The notes under the pieces: model-generated | The model's input: the letters and a program-made list of their open reading frames with translations, nothing else | The model's database searches: none | What the model was told of the DNA's origin: nothing | Assembly (NCBI RefSeq): GCF_001625215.2 | Contig: NC_030383.2 | Location: 62,796,949-62,860,948 of the forward strand | From: Daucus carota subsp. sativus | Taxonomy: Eukaryota; Streptophyta; Magnoliopsida; Apiales; Apiaceae | Direction of reading: 5' to 3' | Length of the DNA: 64,000 nt | Made by a program: the position numbers and the translations under genes | Shown: one piece after another, positions 24,704 through 35,871 of the stretch | Layout: each line of letters starts with the position of its first letter | Position numbering within the stretch: the stretch's first letter is position 1

Positions 24704-25504
24704 GTAGAAAGGCATTAGAAATTTAGCTTCAACGGGTAAAGTGCCTAGGCTCTCCACCAACAGGTAGCAATAAATCGGTTCCAAATTTAAGATTATTGTT
24801 TCCTATTTTTGTTTATTTATCGCTAATTAAGTTTAATCGATTTTAATCGTTGATCTTCGATCTAAACTTTGTTTTGTTGTATACAGTTAATTGAAGTGAT
24901 GGAAAAGAAGCTATACCATGCATGTTTGGAAGGAGACGTGGAGATGTTGAAGGAGTTGATGAGAGAAGATGGACTCATTCTTGCTCGAGTCTCAGTATCT
25001 TCTTGTTTTAATGAAACACCGTTGCATTTAGCTTCCATGTTAGGTCACTTTGAATTTGCTAAAGCTCTTCTTTCTTATAAGCCTGACTTTGCAAGTAGGT
25101 TAGATTCGCAAGATCGTTCTCCTCTTCATGTGGCATCTGCTAATGGATATGCGAATATCGTTAAACTGTTGTTGGAGTATGATCAGGAAATGTGCCGAGT
25201 TCGTGATGAGGATGGAAGGACTCCTCTCCATTTGGCTGTGATGAATGGTCAATATGAGGCTGTTACTGAGTTGATGAAAGTCAACTCTGAGTCGATTGAT
25301 GAAGAAGAGGAGACGGTATTTCACTTGTGTGTTCTGTATAACCGTTTGAATCTTCTTATTGGTTTAGTAGAATCGAAGGAGCCGGATTTGTCGAATATGA
25401 AAGATGGCAATGGTGACACTATTTTACACACTGCAGCAGCCTTGAAACGGATGCAGGTAGCTTCTACTCTTCAAAAATAATCGACACGATATTATATATA
25501 TTTA

Positions 25505-25787
25505 GAGCAAGTTTAACCGATGCCTTATATCGTCCTAAGTTATAATCTATGGCATTTGCCGGGAAAAGATTGATCTAACAATGTCCTAGTGATGCCTTAT
25601 ATTACTAGGACAACCTTTCTCTCTTTTCTTTATATTTTGCTTTGATGATGAGAGAGAATTTTTAATAATAAAATATTAAACATATGATGAGAATAAGACA
25701 CATTTGTTGAAGTTGAAGTTTGTAAACTAGCACATAATTTTTTATATCATATTTAAGGCTTAAACTTGTACACTGTTGCACTTGCTC
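25505..25787. mobile_element. PIF/Harbinger-type MITE in the intron of the split ankyrin gene
   Basis: It begins GAGCAAGTTTAACCGATG and ends CACTGTTGCACTTGCTC, flanked by TTA (25502-25504 and 25788-25790). Internal AACAATGTCCTAGTG is shared with the 21198-21579 element, so both belong to one family. Both splice sites remain intact. Confidence 0.8.
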
Positions 25788-25879
25788 TTATATTTTACAA
25801 TTTCTATGCTCTCAGATAATAAAATACCTGGTCCAGAGTAGATATAAAGTGGATGTGACACTACAAGAAAACAGGTCAA

Positions 25880-26200
25880 AACCGACCGCACAAAACCGAC
25901 CGCCGCATATAAAACCGACCGACGGTCGCGTGGTCGGTTTTAACCCGTCGAAATCACAAAACGGCGTCGACCTGGGTGACGTGGCAACAAATAAAACCGA
26001 CCGTCGGCAACGGTCGGTTATATGTATGACATGGCACTGTTATAACCGACCGTTCCTTGTGGTCGGTTTTGTGTTCCGCGAAAAAATAATTAAAAATTAA
26101 TTTAAATAAAAATATCTGTGCGTCAGCCCCATAAAACGACGTCGTTTTTTTTGTTTGGTACTAAAACCGACCGATTAGTCGGTCGGTTTTAACCTGCAGC
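25880..26200. repeat. Left subterminal repeat array of the CACTA element
   Basis: There are about ten copies of (T/A)AAACCGACC or its complement GGTCGGTTT. An ACGACGTCGTT palindrome lies close to the gene-side end. Such motifs are the usual binding sites for the TnpA-type protein and serve as the promoter region in En/Spm elements. Confidence 0.9.
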
Positions 26201-26269
26201 TTTTATATCACTTTTTAGCTAGTAGTGAGCTCCCATTCACTTGAAATAAAAATCAAAGGAGAAGAAAGG

Positions 26270-26576
26270 AGCTAAAGTGGGGAAGAATTATTGCTTGCAA
26301 ACATTTCAAGTAAGTGATTTTCATTTCTTTGCATTAAATGTGTGTGTGGTGGGTGTGTTAAATGTGTTTGTTATATTAAATGTGTGTGTGTGTATTGAAT
26401 GCTTGTATTGAATGTATGAAATTCATGTCAAATTATTTGTTAAATGTATGTGTTATTACATTTGTGTATTGAATGTATGTGTGTATTGAATGTATGTGTG
26501 TGTTAAATGTATGTGTGTGTTAAATGTATGTGTGTGTTAAATGTGTGTGTTAAATGTGTGTTAAATGTGTGTGTAG
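26270..26576 (+). promoter_or_regulatory. Leader of the CACTA transposase gene, with TAAATGTGTGTG repeats
   Basis: The stretch holds many short units such as TTAAATGTGTGTG and TGAATGTATGTGTG directly before the transposase ATG. CATTTCAAGTAAGTGATTTT near 26305 contains a donor-like GTAAGT, so part may be a leader intron ending at GTGTGTAG just before the ATG. Confidence 0.55.
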
Positions 26577-29500
26577 ATGACAAACTTGGATCGAAGTTGG
26601 ATTAGTAATCAAGTGCAAAGTGATAAAATTTCGTTAACTCCGGAATATAGGAATGGTGTAGAAACTTTTTTAAAATTTGCAAGTGAAAATGGAATGGGAG
26701 AAGATGGTACAATGAAGTGTCCTTGTAAACGTTGTAGGAATTTGAATTGGTTAAGTATCGATGATGTTAGATTCCATTTACTTGCTAAGGGGATGCTTGA
26801 GGGTTATACCGTTTGGACATCACATGGTGAAGAAAGAGGAAGAAAACGTAGTCGAACATCGCATAATCGTTATTGTGTTCGGGAACCTACGAGGGTAGAA
26901 CAACCGGTAGATTTGAATGCGATGCTACATGATTTTGCCGGTGAAAATTCCGAATTTTATAACAACGTGGATACGGGAACTAGGAATGTAGAAGAAGTTC
27001 CAAATGATAGTGCAAGAAAATTGTATGAGGTGATTGTTGAAAATGGAGCACCTATTTATCCCGGTAATACGAAGTATACAAGATTAAGCTTTACCACAAA
27101 ATTGTTAGAATTCAAGAATATCTCACATTGTAGTAATAAGGCTTTTGATAGTTTGCTTACACTTTTTGCGGATGTATTACCAAAAAAACACACGTTGCCC
27201 CAAACTTATTATGAAATGAAGAAGATAATGAAGGGTTTGAGGGTTGAATATCAAAAGATTGATTTATGTGAGAATGATTGTATGTTATTTTATGGAGATG
27301 ACAAGGATAAAGTTGTGTGTGATATATGTGGTCAAGATCGTTATCGGGATGTTTTGAGGAAAGATGGTAAAAAAATACCAAAAAAAATATTGAGACATTT
27401 TCCTTTGATTCCTCGACTACAACGCTTGTATATGTCAAAACATACATCCGACCATATGAGATGGTACAAGAATCGAGATGTCAAAGATGGAGAAATTAGT
27501 CATCCCGCGGACGGAGAAGAGTGGAAAAATTTTGATCGTCGATATCCATCATTTGCTCAAGAAATTCGTAATATAAGGCTTGGCCTTGCAACCGACGGTT
27601 TCAACCCATTTGGCCCTACCGGGAAAAAAACATATAGTGTGTGGCCCATAGTAGTAGTTGTCTACAATCTTCCGCCATCAATGTGCATGAAAAAACCCTA
27701 TATGTTTATGACCGATATAGTGCCGGGTCCGAATAGCATTGGCAAAGATATTAACGTTTGTCTAAGGCCTCTCATTGATGAATTGAAGATATTGTGGAAT
27801 ACAGGAATTGAAACATATGATCAATCTTTGAAACAAAATTTTACAATGAGAGCGGCTCTTATGTGGACAATTAGTGATTATCCCGCTATGAGTATGATAA
27901 GTGGATGGTCGGGTAAAGGAAAATTAGGATGTCAAGTGTGTCTTGGAAGTGTGCAAGGGTTTCAATTAAAACATTGTGGTAAATGTAGTTTCTATGGCAC
28001 GAACCGAATATTCCTTGAACCGAATGATCCACTACGTCGGAAAAGTAATTTGTTTGATAATGCGGAAAGAAGAGTGTTTCGTGGTCGTTTGTCCGGGGAG
28101 GGTGTAAAGGAGTTGCTTGACGGTTTAGTTTTTCCACCACCCGGAAAGACTAATACAAAGGCGAGGAGTATTGGATATGGGGAAGAGCATCATTGGACTC
28201 ATGTTCCAATTTTTTATGAACTCCCTTATTGGTCTTCACATAGTTTACGATATTCAATTGATATCATGCATACGGAAAAAAATGTTTTTGAGAACCTATT
28301 TTTTACTATTGTGAATGCGAAGAAGTCAAAGGATCACAAAAAAGCAAGAGCGGATTGCAAGCACTTTGGTGTGTTACCTCATTTGTGGATTGATGAAAAT
28401 GGCAAGTCACCCAAAGCACCTTTTTCCATTACAAGAAAACAACGTAAACTTTTGTGTGAATGGATTAGTTCACTGAAACTTCCAGACGGTTATTCCTCAA
28501 ATATATCTCGTTGTTGTAATGTTGAGGAGTGTACATTTTATGGATTCAAATCGCATGATTGTCATATATTTCTTCAAAAATTATTGCCTCTTGCAATTCG
28601 TGAGCTTTTACCGGCGCCTATTGCGGATGCCATCACGGCAATTGCAAATTTTTTTCAAGATTTGTGCTCATCCACGGTTACAAAAACCGATTTGGAAATA
28701 ATGGAAAAATCAGTTGTGAAAGCATTGTGTTTGTTAGAAACAATTTTTCCTCAAAGTTGGTTTGATTCGATGGAACACTTGGTTGTGCATTTGGCGGAAG
28801 AAATTAGACTTGCTGGACCTGCTTACTGGCATTGGATGTATCCAATTGAGCGTTTATTGGGGAAACTAAAACAAAAGGTCGGCAATAAAGCAAGAGTTGA
28901 GGGTTCCATTGCCGAACGATATATGGAGGAGGAGATTGTCAATATTTGTGCGTTTTACTTTGCATCCGACTCGATTCACAATAAATTAAGTCGTAATGAA
29001 GTTTTGTTTGATGTACAAAAGACCGACAAATTAGAAGTTTTTAAATATCCATGTGATTCTCTTGGAAAAGAACGAAGTCGATATTTGAATGATGATGAGC
29101 AATTATTAGCTGATGAATATGTTCTTCTAAACTCTCCTGAAGTTCAACCTTATCTAAGGTATGGTATTTTATAATAAATTTTTGTGAAGATGTCGATACA
29201 TTTTATGATAAATTCATGTTACTGACATTTATGCATTATTGTAGGAGGTACCAAGATCGAGTTATGAGACAACGTCCTGAGACAACGCCACAACAATTAG
29301 ATCATATTGTGAAAACTCGATTCAAAGCTTGGTTTAAGAAAAAGGTTGAGAAAGACGAGATAGACGGACCTCGTTTCATGGACTTACTAGAAGGACCGGC
29401 ATTAAAGGTCATGACTTTTGAAACTTGTCAAGTTAATGGATATAAATTTTCAACATCATCCGCATCCGGTTCCGGTGTTGTTGTTAAGGGAACTTTGCAC

Positions 29501-30067
29501 GAAAATAATCTTGATTATTATGGTCAACTAATAGAAATTGTGAGACTTATTTATCAAGGATGCAATCACGTATATTTGTTCAAATGTATTTGGTTTGATA
29601 GTCTCGGAAATGGTGTGAGGATCGATAAGAATCGAGTGGTGACGGTTGATATAACTTCAAGATTGAGATCTAACGAAGTTTTTATTTTAGCTAGTCAAGC
29701 CTCTCAAGTATATTACGCTCCTAGCGTATTGGATCCACGAAGCAAAATATATACGGTGGTCAAATCTAAAAGTCGTCCGATTGATGAGTCAATTATTGTG
29801 CAAAACGATATAGAGGATGCTTTTCAAGAAGATAGATCTAATGCCGCTAGCTCATTTTCATTATTTGTTGATTTTGCACAATATGGACAAATACCATTTA
29901 TTCGGCATGAAAATCAAGATGATGATGATGATGAAGAAGACGAATTGCGAGATGATGAAAATCAAGAAGATGATGATGATGTTGAACACAATGAAGAAGA
30001 GGAAGATGATAATAATGAAGAAGAGGAAGATGATGAAGATGATGACGGTTTTGATGACTTTCAATGA
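26577..30067 (+). CDS. CACTA transposase, TNP2-type
   Basis: Two exons, 26577-29158 and 29245-30067, join in phase to give 1134 residues. The N-terminal transposase-associated zinc region shows KCPCKRCRN. The TNP2 catalytic region follows, with CDICGQDRY, LATDGFNPFG and DIVPGPNSIGKDINVCLRPL then IDELKILW. A DUF4218-type region (SHDCHIFLQKLLPLAIRELL, YWHWMYPIERLLGKLK) and a DUF4216-type region (FKCIWFDSLGNGV) come next. The C-terminus is an extremely acidic Asp/Glu tail of about 45 residues. The protein would cut and join the element at the CACTA ends in the nucleus. The start ATG follows the leader repeats and opens on MTNLDRSWISNQ. No stop or frameshift is seen, so it is probably functional. 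Confidence 0.95.
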
Positions 30068-30209
30068 TGTTTAATTTTGTGTAATGATTTATAATGGTGT
30101 AATGATATACAATGGTGTAAATTTGTTGTTGGTATTTTGTGATGTTTGGTTGTTGAGGATGCTTGGTTTTGATTGTTTGGTTTGATTTTGTTGTTGGTTT
30201 GATTGTTTG
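30068..30209 (+). other. 3' flank of the transposase gene
   Basis: T/G-rich sequence with repeated TGTAATGATTTATAATGGTG motifs, plausible as a 3' UTR and polyadenylation region. It leads into the first internal subterminal repeat array. Confidence 0.4.
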
Positions 30210-30715
30210 ATTGGAAACTGCAGATTTTGCTGCAATTTTTTTAAAATTTCACCAGCAAAACCGACCGAATGGTCACAAAACCGACCACTTTTTACCATAT
30301 TGATGCCAGAAAACCGACCACATTCGACTATAACCGACCGTTCTCATCACATAAAACCCAGAAAACCGACCGTCTTCAACAGAATTCGGTCGGTTATGAG
30401 ACGGTCGGTTATGTGAATCAGGGTGACCTACTGCCACAAACCCGACCGGCTCATAACCGACCACTTATAACCGACCGTGGCAGGATTTGACCTCGGTCGG
30501 TTTTGCGTAAAACTCAGTCAAAGTTTTCATATTTAATTTGTCATAATATATATATATTATAATAAATATAATGTCCCAGAAAACCGACCGTACTCAAGTA
30601 AAACCGACCGAGCTTCTCCAGAAAACCGACCGTCTTTACCTATAACCGACCGCACTCATGTAAAACCGACCGTTTTCCCCTTTGACTTCGGTCGGTTTTA
30701 AGTAAAAGTCAGTCA
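30210..30715. repeat. Internal tail copy of the CACTA subterminal repeats
   Basis: From GGAAACTGCAGATTTTGCTG onward, this block is about 85-90% alike by eye to 35250-35545 near the right end. It has the same order of ACCGACCG motifs and the same spacer words (CCATATTGATGCCAGAAAAC, ATAAAACCCAGAAAACCGAC). It then continues with further ACCGACCG copies up to 30715. It lies between the two transposon genes, so the element carries its tail twice. Confidence 0.9.
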
Positions 30716-31562
30716 ATGTCTATATATTATTTATTATTTATATATATATAATTATAATATAAACAAATATATATATTATATAAATATATATATATATATA
30801 TATTATTTTACATGTAATATTTATATAAAATATATTCTGAATATAAATATATATATAGTCACTTCAGTCTTCATCATCTCTGCATGACTGATACACGTAT
30901 GGTTACAAGTGAAGTGTTCGGAGAGAAAGGTGTGGAACATAACTCTTGTTTCCTCCTTTCCTCACGGTGACAAGTAAACATTGTTCCTCCCATCCTCTTT
31001 GACAGTATTCAAAGCAGATCGTACGCTGACTCAATACTATTCAATACAACGTGTTTATATATTATTGGCTCATTTTTAATATATATTATTTTAACTTTTG
31101 TTTCCTATTTACTTCACGTGCCTAGAAATTAAGATTATTCCGATCTATGTCGTGTTCCTAACTGATATATGTCATAAGCAGTGTTGTAATTAAAAATCGC
31201 CGATTTAACCGAGTAATCCCCGATTAATCCACTGCAATATCGAACATTGATTGCATTTTTGAAATACGCATATATATTTCTTAATCGAAGTACATATGAT
31301 AAATATGAAAATTAAAATATTATATTACTTTAAATATGAATAATTATAGAGTTTATGAATATAATAAATATATTAGTTGCTAATATATAGTAATATTACT
31401 TTTGATTTAAAATTAAAATATTATTAAATAATACTAGCTATTAATATATAATAGCATCCTAATATTTTTAATATTAAAATATTAAAAGTTATGGTTTTTA
31501 TTTAATTAAATAAAACCCTAAATTTAGGGTTTAATAATAAAACCCTAAATTTAGGGTTTCTT
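30716..31562. other. AT-rich centre of the CACTA element
   Basis: TA repeats and AT-rich DNA with a pair of AAACCCTAAATTTAGGGTTT-like palindromes near 31510-31560. No gene and no internal CACTA terminus (CACTAC or GTAGTG) were seen. Confidence 0.6.
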
Positions 31563-31911
31563 AAAACCGACCGATTTTTGCTAAAACCGACCGCTTATTT
31601 TTTTGCGCCCAATTTTTCGCGAAAAATTAAAAGACGCGCCTTAGTTAAACGACGGCGTTTAGGTATATTCAATGACATAACCGACCGCACAGTCGGTCGG
31701 TTTTATGCCCTGTATAAATAAAAAAAGACAGCCGTTACTTATATTATTGCCTTATATTTCTTTAACCTCTCATCTCCTCTCAACTCTCAATCTCTCTCAA
31801 TCTCTCTCGCTCTCAACCCTCTCAATCTCTCTCGCTCAATCTCTCTCAATCTCTCTCGCTCTCAACTTCCTCTCTCTCAATCAATCTCAATCTCTCTCAA
31901 TCTCTCTGCAA
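31563..31911 (+). promoter_or_regulatory. Internal head copy of the CACTA promoter region and leader of the second gene
   Basis: ACCGACCG motifs, a CGCGAAAAATTAA block, ACGACGGCGTT and AGTCGGTCGGTTTTATG repeat the order seen at the left end (26080-26200). TGTATAAATAAAAAA at 31711-31725 is a TATA-like box. The following 180 bp are a CT-rich leader made of CAATCTCTCT and CTCTCGCTCTCAA repeats, ending at the first ATG of the second gene. Confidence 0.75.
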
Positions 31912-34900
31912 ATGGCTCTCTCTACTTCAACTGCTGCTGCTCTTCTTCAATTGTTGATTTTGGTTCTCGATTTGTGCTGCCCATTTGTGCTTGGTTCTCA
32001 AAGGAGGGCTCGTTATGCTAGGAAGAAGAAAGCCCCTTCTCGTTTCAGTTTTGCTTCGGATGAACCCAAAGGGGTATGCTCGATTCTATTTCGCTTTTTA
32101 AAATTTTCAATTTTTAGTTTGTATATGTTGGTTGTATGTGTGAATCTGTATATATATGTGTGTATATGTATAAGTTTGTGTTAATTTCTGTTAATGTGTA
32201 TGTATTTGTGTATGTGAGTATGTTTGTATGTGTTAATTAGCATATACGTGTATGAGAAATTTTGCATGCAATTTGTTCGTCGGTTATGTGTAATTTGTTG
32301 GTCGGTTATATGTGGGGTGAATTTTTTCTTAATTTTTCAAGTTTCGTTTCGGATGAACCAAAGGGGTATTTGTATGTGTTTGTATAGTTTGTGTAATTTG
32401 TATAATGTGTGTGTTTGTATAATTTTTGTAATTTCTTTTTGTATAATTTGTATAGTTTGTATAATTTTTGGCCTCCAATTTGTATAATGTGTGTTTGTAT
32501 TTGTATGTGCTTGTATAGTTTGTGTAATTTGTATAATGTGTGTGTTTGTATAATTTTTGTAATTTGTCTTAGTATAATTTGTATAGTTTGTATAATTTTT
32601 GGCCTCTAATTTGTATAATGTGTGTTTGTATGTGCTTGTATAGTTTGTGTAATTTGTATAATGTGTGTGTTTGTATAATTTGTGTAATTTGTTTTTGTAT
32701 AATTTGTATATTTTGTAACTTAATTTTAATGAATTGTATTGTAGGGGCTCTTTGGTTGGGTGATGATAGTCGTCATGATTTCAATGACGATATATATCAT
32801 GGCAAGAAAACGGAAAGCAACGGACAAGGACACCGACAAAGGCAAGGGAAAGAGTGTCGGTAGTAGTACAAACAAAAAGAAGGCGAAGGGAAAAGGCAAG
32901 GGAAAAGGAAAGGGAAAGACGGGGTTGCGTGACGAGCCAACGGATTCGGAAACCGAATCGGAGCATAACACGAGGGAGGCGGAGGCGGAGGCGGAGGAGG
33001 AACCGGCGAGAAGAGTTGTGAGGATGCCACGGTCACATTCATGCGGCATTTTTGGAGCTAAGATACCAACAAGACCTCGACGGATCAATATCTCCGATGG
33101 ACAGTAAGTATATTGTTTTATATGTTGTGTTTTGTAGTGATTTGTAATGGTTTTTAGTGTTAAATATATGTAGTGTGCGTTAGTTATTAATATTAATTTG
33201 TTCACGAGTTAATATTTATAATGTTCTTATATAGTATTGAAGATAATGAGGCAAAAAAGACTTTGCTTGCGATTATTCGGGCAAGATGGCCTTTGGGTAA
33301 GTACACGTTTAGTGACATAGACGCGGCTTACCCAAAGTGGCTCGGTCTAAGGGTTGAGGAGTTTCTCGTAAGTACATTTTTGTTTACATAATATGTTATT
33401 GATTTTGTTGGTAATTGGTTTGATTATTCAATTTTAATCCTTGTACTTGTTGATATTATGTAGAAATATTATAGGCAATTGAAAGGTCAAAGCCGTTCAC
33501 AAGCCAAAGCTATCATTGAAGATCACATAAAGGTCACAATCAAAAGGACCATGAATGAATTGAAGAGGAGGATCGAGAGGAAGTCAAGGGAGGAAGGGGT
33601 TTCGAAGTTGGCTTTGAAACCGGAATATTGGAATATCATTTTTTGGAAAGATCTTCTCAAGTATTGGGACACGGATGAAGGCCACTTGCATAGGTCGGAA
33701 GTTGGAGCTGCTAATCGGCAACGCGTGGAAAGGTTGCATAGCGCGGGTGCTCGCTCCTTCAACCGTGTGCGCGAGGTAGTACTATTTTTAATATGCAAAC
33801 ACCCACACACATTTTGTTAGTACCTTATAATTATATAATATATAATATGATAATGCAAATGCTAATATAAGTTATTTTGTGGTATAATTAAAGAACATGA
33901 AAAAGAAATTGTCTAAAAGTCCGACAAAGCTTGAGGTGTGGGATGAATGCCACACTAGGATCACCTCCACTCCCGAGAGCCGGATATATACTACCCCCGC
34001 CGCTATGCGCATTGCGGTAATCTTCTAATTTTAGCATTTTAATTAATTGTGATAACCATGAATACGTCAATATGTTTATATGTTTAATTAATGCTTATAT
34101 CTTCTAATTTTAGCACTTTAATTAATTGTTTATATCATAACCATGAATGCTAATCAATTGTGATAAATGTGTAGGAACGATATGCCTCCATTCTTGATCG
34201 TATGCCGGTGGAGGTTACTCAAACGGGGGAGCGGGATGAGCCTTGGGATTGGTGGATGGAAGCAATGGAGGTTCCCCAAGGCGAGAGGCCAAAAAAGAAC
34301 TATGTTCTGGGGTTCCCCAAAGCTCGAGCTAGTGATTTGATCCCAACACTAGCCACGCGCTATAGGGATTCCACCCGTGGCGGCGCCGGCTCATCCTCAT
34401 CCGCTCCAACACAAAATCCGGTGGTTCCCGATTCCATCTTCCTCCCGATTGTCCGCAATGTGCTCAATGAAACCCGTGCCAATCCTCTGCAATTTGCTCG
34501 TCGCCTATCGGATGAGGAGATAACAACCTTTGCACGCACAGCCCTCGAGGCATCCGATCCAGCCGCTGACCCGGCTCGGAGGGCGGAATGGAATAACCTT
34601 CTTGGCGGCGAGGTTGTGCATATTGTAGGGACATTGCTCGAGGATGTCCTCCAAAAAATGGATGCTCGTGCTAAAATGGTAATACACTTATGACTTAATG
34701 CTTTGTTTTTTGTTTTTGGTTGATATGTAAAAATGAATGGATTTCTAATTGTTTGACATGTTTTTGTAGGCAACTGCGCAAGAGGGAGAGAAAGATTACA
34801 CGGATGTGGACGAGGACACGGATGGAAACACGGATGATGAGGGTGAAGGCGAAGCCGGCGGTGAAGGTGGTGGGGAAGGCGGTGGTGAAGGCGGTGGTGA

Positions 34901-34964
34901 AGGCGGTGGTGAAGATGGTGGCGAAGGCGATGGTGAATCATCCGATGTTTCTTTGACCGATTAG
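31912..34964 (+). CDS. CACTA accessory transposase, TnpA / Transposase_24-like
   Basis: Seven exons can be joined in phase: 31912-32073, 32745-33103, 33235-33367, 33464-33775, 33894-34016, 34175-34678 and 34770-34964. They give about 595 residues. The core (RARWPLGKYTFSDIDAAYPK, KYYRQLKGQSRSQAK, LKPEYWNIIFWKDLLKYW, ARSFNRVRE) matches the plant En/Spm Transposase_24 family, DNA-binding partners of the TNP2 transposase. A Lys/Gly-rich basic region precedes the core, and an acidic Gly/Glu repeat tail ends it. An ATG at 32802 (MARKRKATDK) would give a conventional 522-residue protein. The upstream start adds two hydrophobic stretches and stays in frame across the intron. I favour the upstream start only moderately. 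No frame damage is seen. Confidence 0.85.
32340..32720 (+). repeat. Tandem repeats in intron 1 of the CACTA accessory gene
   Basis: Three imperfect units of about 110-130 bp are built from TTTGTATAATGTGTGTGTTTG, TAATTTTTGGCCTC and TATAGTTTGTGTAATTTG. Just before them, TTTCGGATGAACCAAAGGGGT (32347-32367) copies the exon-1 donor boundary (TTCGGATGAACCCAAAGGGGT), so part of the exon end has been duplicated into the intron. Confidence 0.8.
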
Positions 34965-35249
34965 TGTAATTTATAATTTAATCTTAACGGATGGTATATA
35001 TTAAGACAATGGTTGGATTTGGATTGTGGTGAATGTTTGTGTTTTGAATTGTTTGAATGTTTGGATTTGTAATTAGAATGTTTGAATTTGTAATTATAAT
35101 GTTTGGATTTGGTTTATTTAGAATGGTTTCGTTTAATTTTGTTGTTGGTATTTCGTTTAATTTTGTTTATTTAGAATGGTTTCGTTTAATTTTGTTGTTT
35201 GGATTGTGGCTGGTATGGTTTTGGTATGGTTCTGGTTTGGATTGTGGTT
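34965..35249 (+). other. 3' flank of the CACTA accessory gene
   Basis: T/G-rich sequence with repeated GGTTTCGTTTAATTTTGTTG and GAATGTTTGGATTTG motifs. It plausibly holds the 3' UTR and leads into the right subterminal array. Confidence 0.4.
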
Positions 35250-35871
35250 GGAATGGATTGGAAACTGCAGATTCTGCTGCAATCTTTTTAAAAATGCACC
35301 CAGCAAAACCGACCGAATGGTACCAAAACCGACCGTTTTTTACCATATTGATGCCAGAAAACCGACCGCATTCAACTATAACCGACCGTGCTCATTACAT
35401 AAAACCCAGAAAACCGACCGTCTTCATAATAAGTCGGTCGGTTATGAGACGGTCGGTTATGTGAATCAGGATGGGCTACTGCCACAAACCCGACCGACTC
35501 ATAACCGACCGCACATAACCGACCGTGGCAGAAGGTTGACTACGGTCGGTTTTGTGTCAAAGTCAACTCAGATAAAAAACACATAACCGACCACTTATGT
35601 CGGTCGGTTTTACTAGTCGCTTCTGACGTGGCGTGACACATGTTGCCACGTGGTAACAGGTGGCATCAAGTGGGGCCACTTTTCTGGGAACAAAAAGGCA
35701 CATAACCGACCACTTGCTTGGTCGGTTTTAAGGGTTAAACCCGACCAATTCACGTAACCGACCAGGGTTTAACCGACCAGCCATATCGGTCGGTTTTAGG
35801 CTTATAACCGACCGATATTCTTCATAACCGACCGATTCTGTCGGTCGGTTATGTCCTGTTTTCCCGTAGTG
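35250..35871. repeat. Right subterminal repeat array of the CACTA element
   Basis: There are more than fifteen ACCGACC(G) or complement motifs, alternating AAAACCGACCG and TAACCGACCG, up to the terminal GTAGTG. The first 300 bp duplicate the internal block at 30210-30510. Confidence 0.92.

Larger units (their letters stand above)
25859..35871 (+). mobile_element. Complete CACTA (En/Spm) transposon, 10,013 bp
   Basis: The left end is CACTACAAGAAAACAGG; the right end reads CACTACGGGAAAACAGG on the opposite strand. A perfect 3-bp TGA target duplication flanks it (25856-25858 and 35872-35874). Subterminal arrays of ACCGACCG in both orientations lie at each end and, unusually, also in the middle. 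It carries two intact plus-strand genes: a TNP2-type transposase (26577-30067) and a TnpA/Transposase_24-like gene (31912-34964). Intact ends, target site and genes make it a good candidate for an autonomous, recently mobile element. Confidence 0.97.

Noticed and set aside
29817..30074. Met/Lys-rich and Ile/Phe-rich overlapping frames
   Set aside because: They are shadows of the GATGAT-rich acidic tail of the transposase.
31705..31911. Start codon at 31,705 for the second CACTA gene
   Set aside because: The frame upstream of 31,912 is a Ser/Leu low-complexity translation of a CT-rich leader, and it lies immediately after the TATA-like box, too close for a start codon.
32726..33205. Minus-strand frames with Pro/Phe or Ser-rich repeats
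   Set aside because: They are antisense to the AAGGGAAAAGG-rich coding exon of the CACTA accessory gene.
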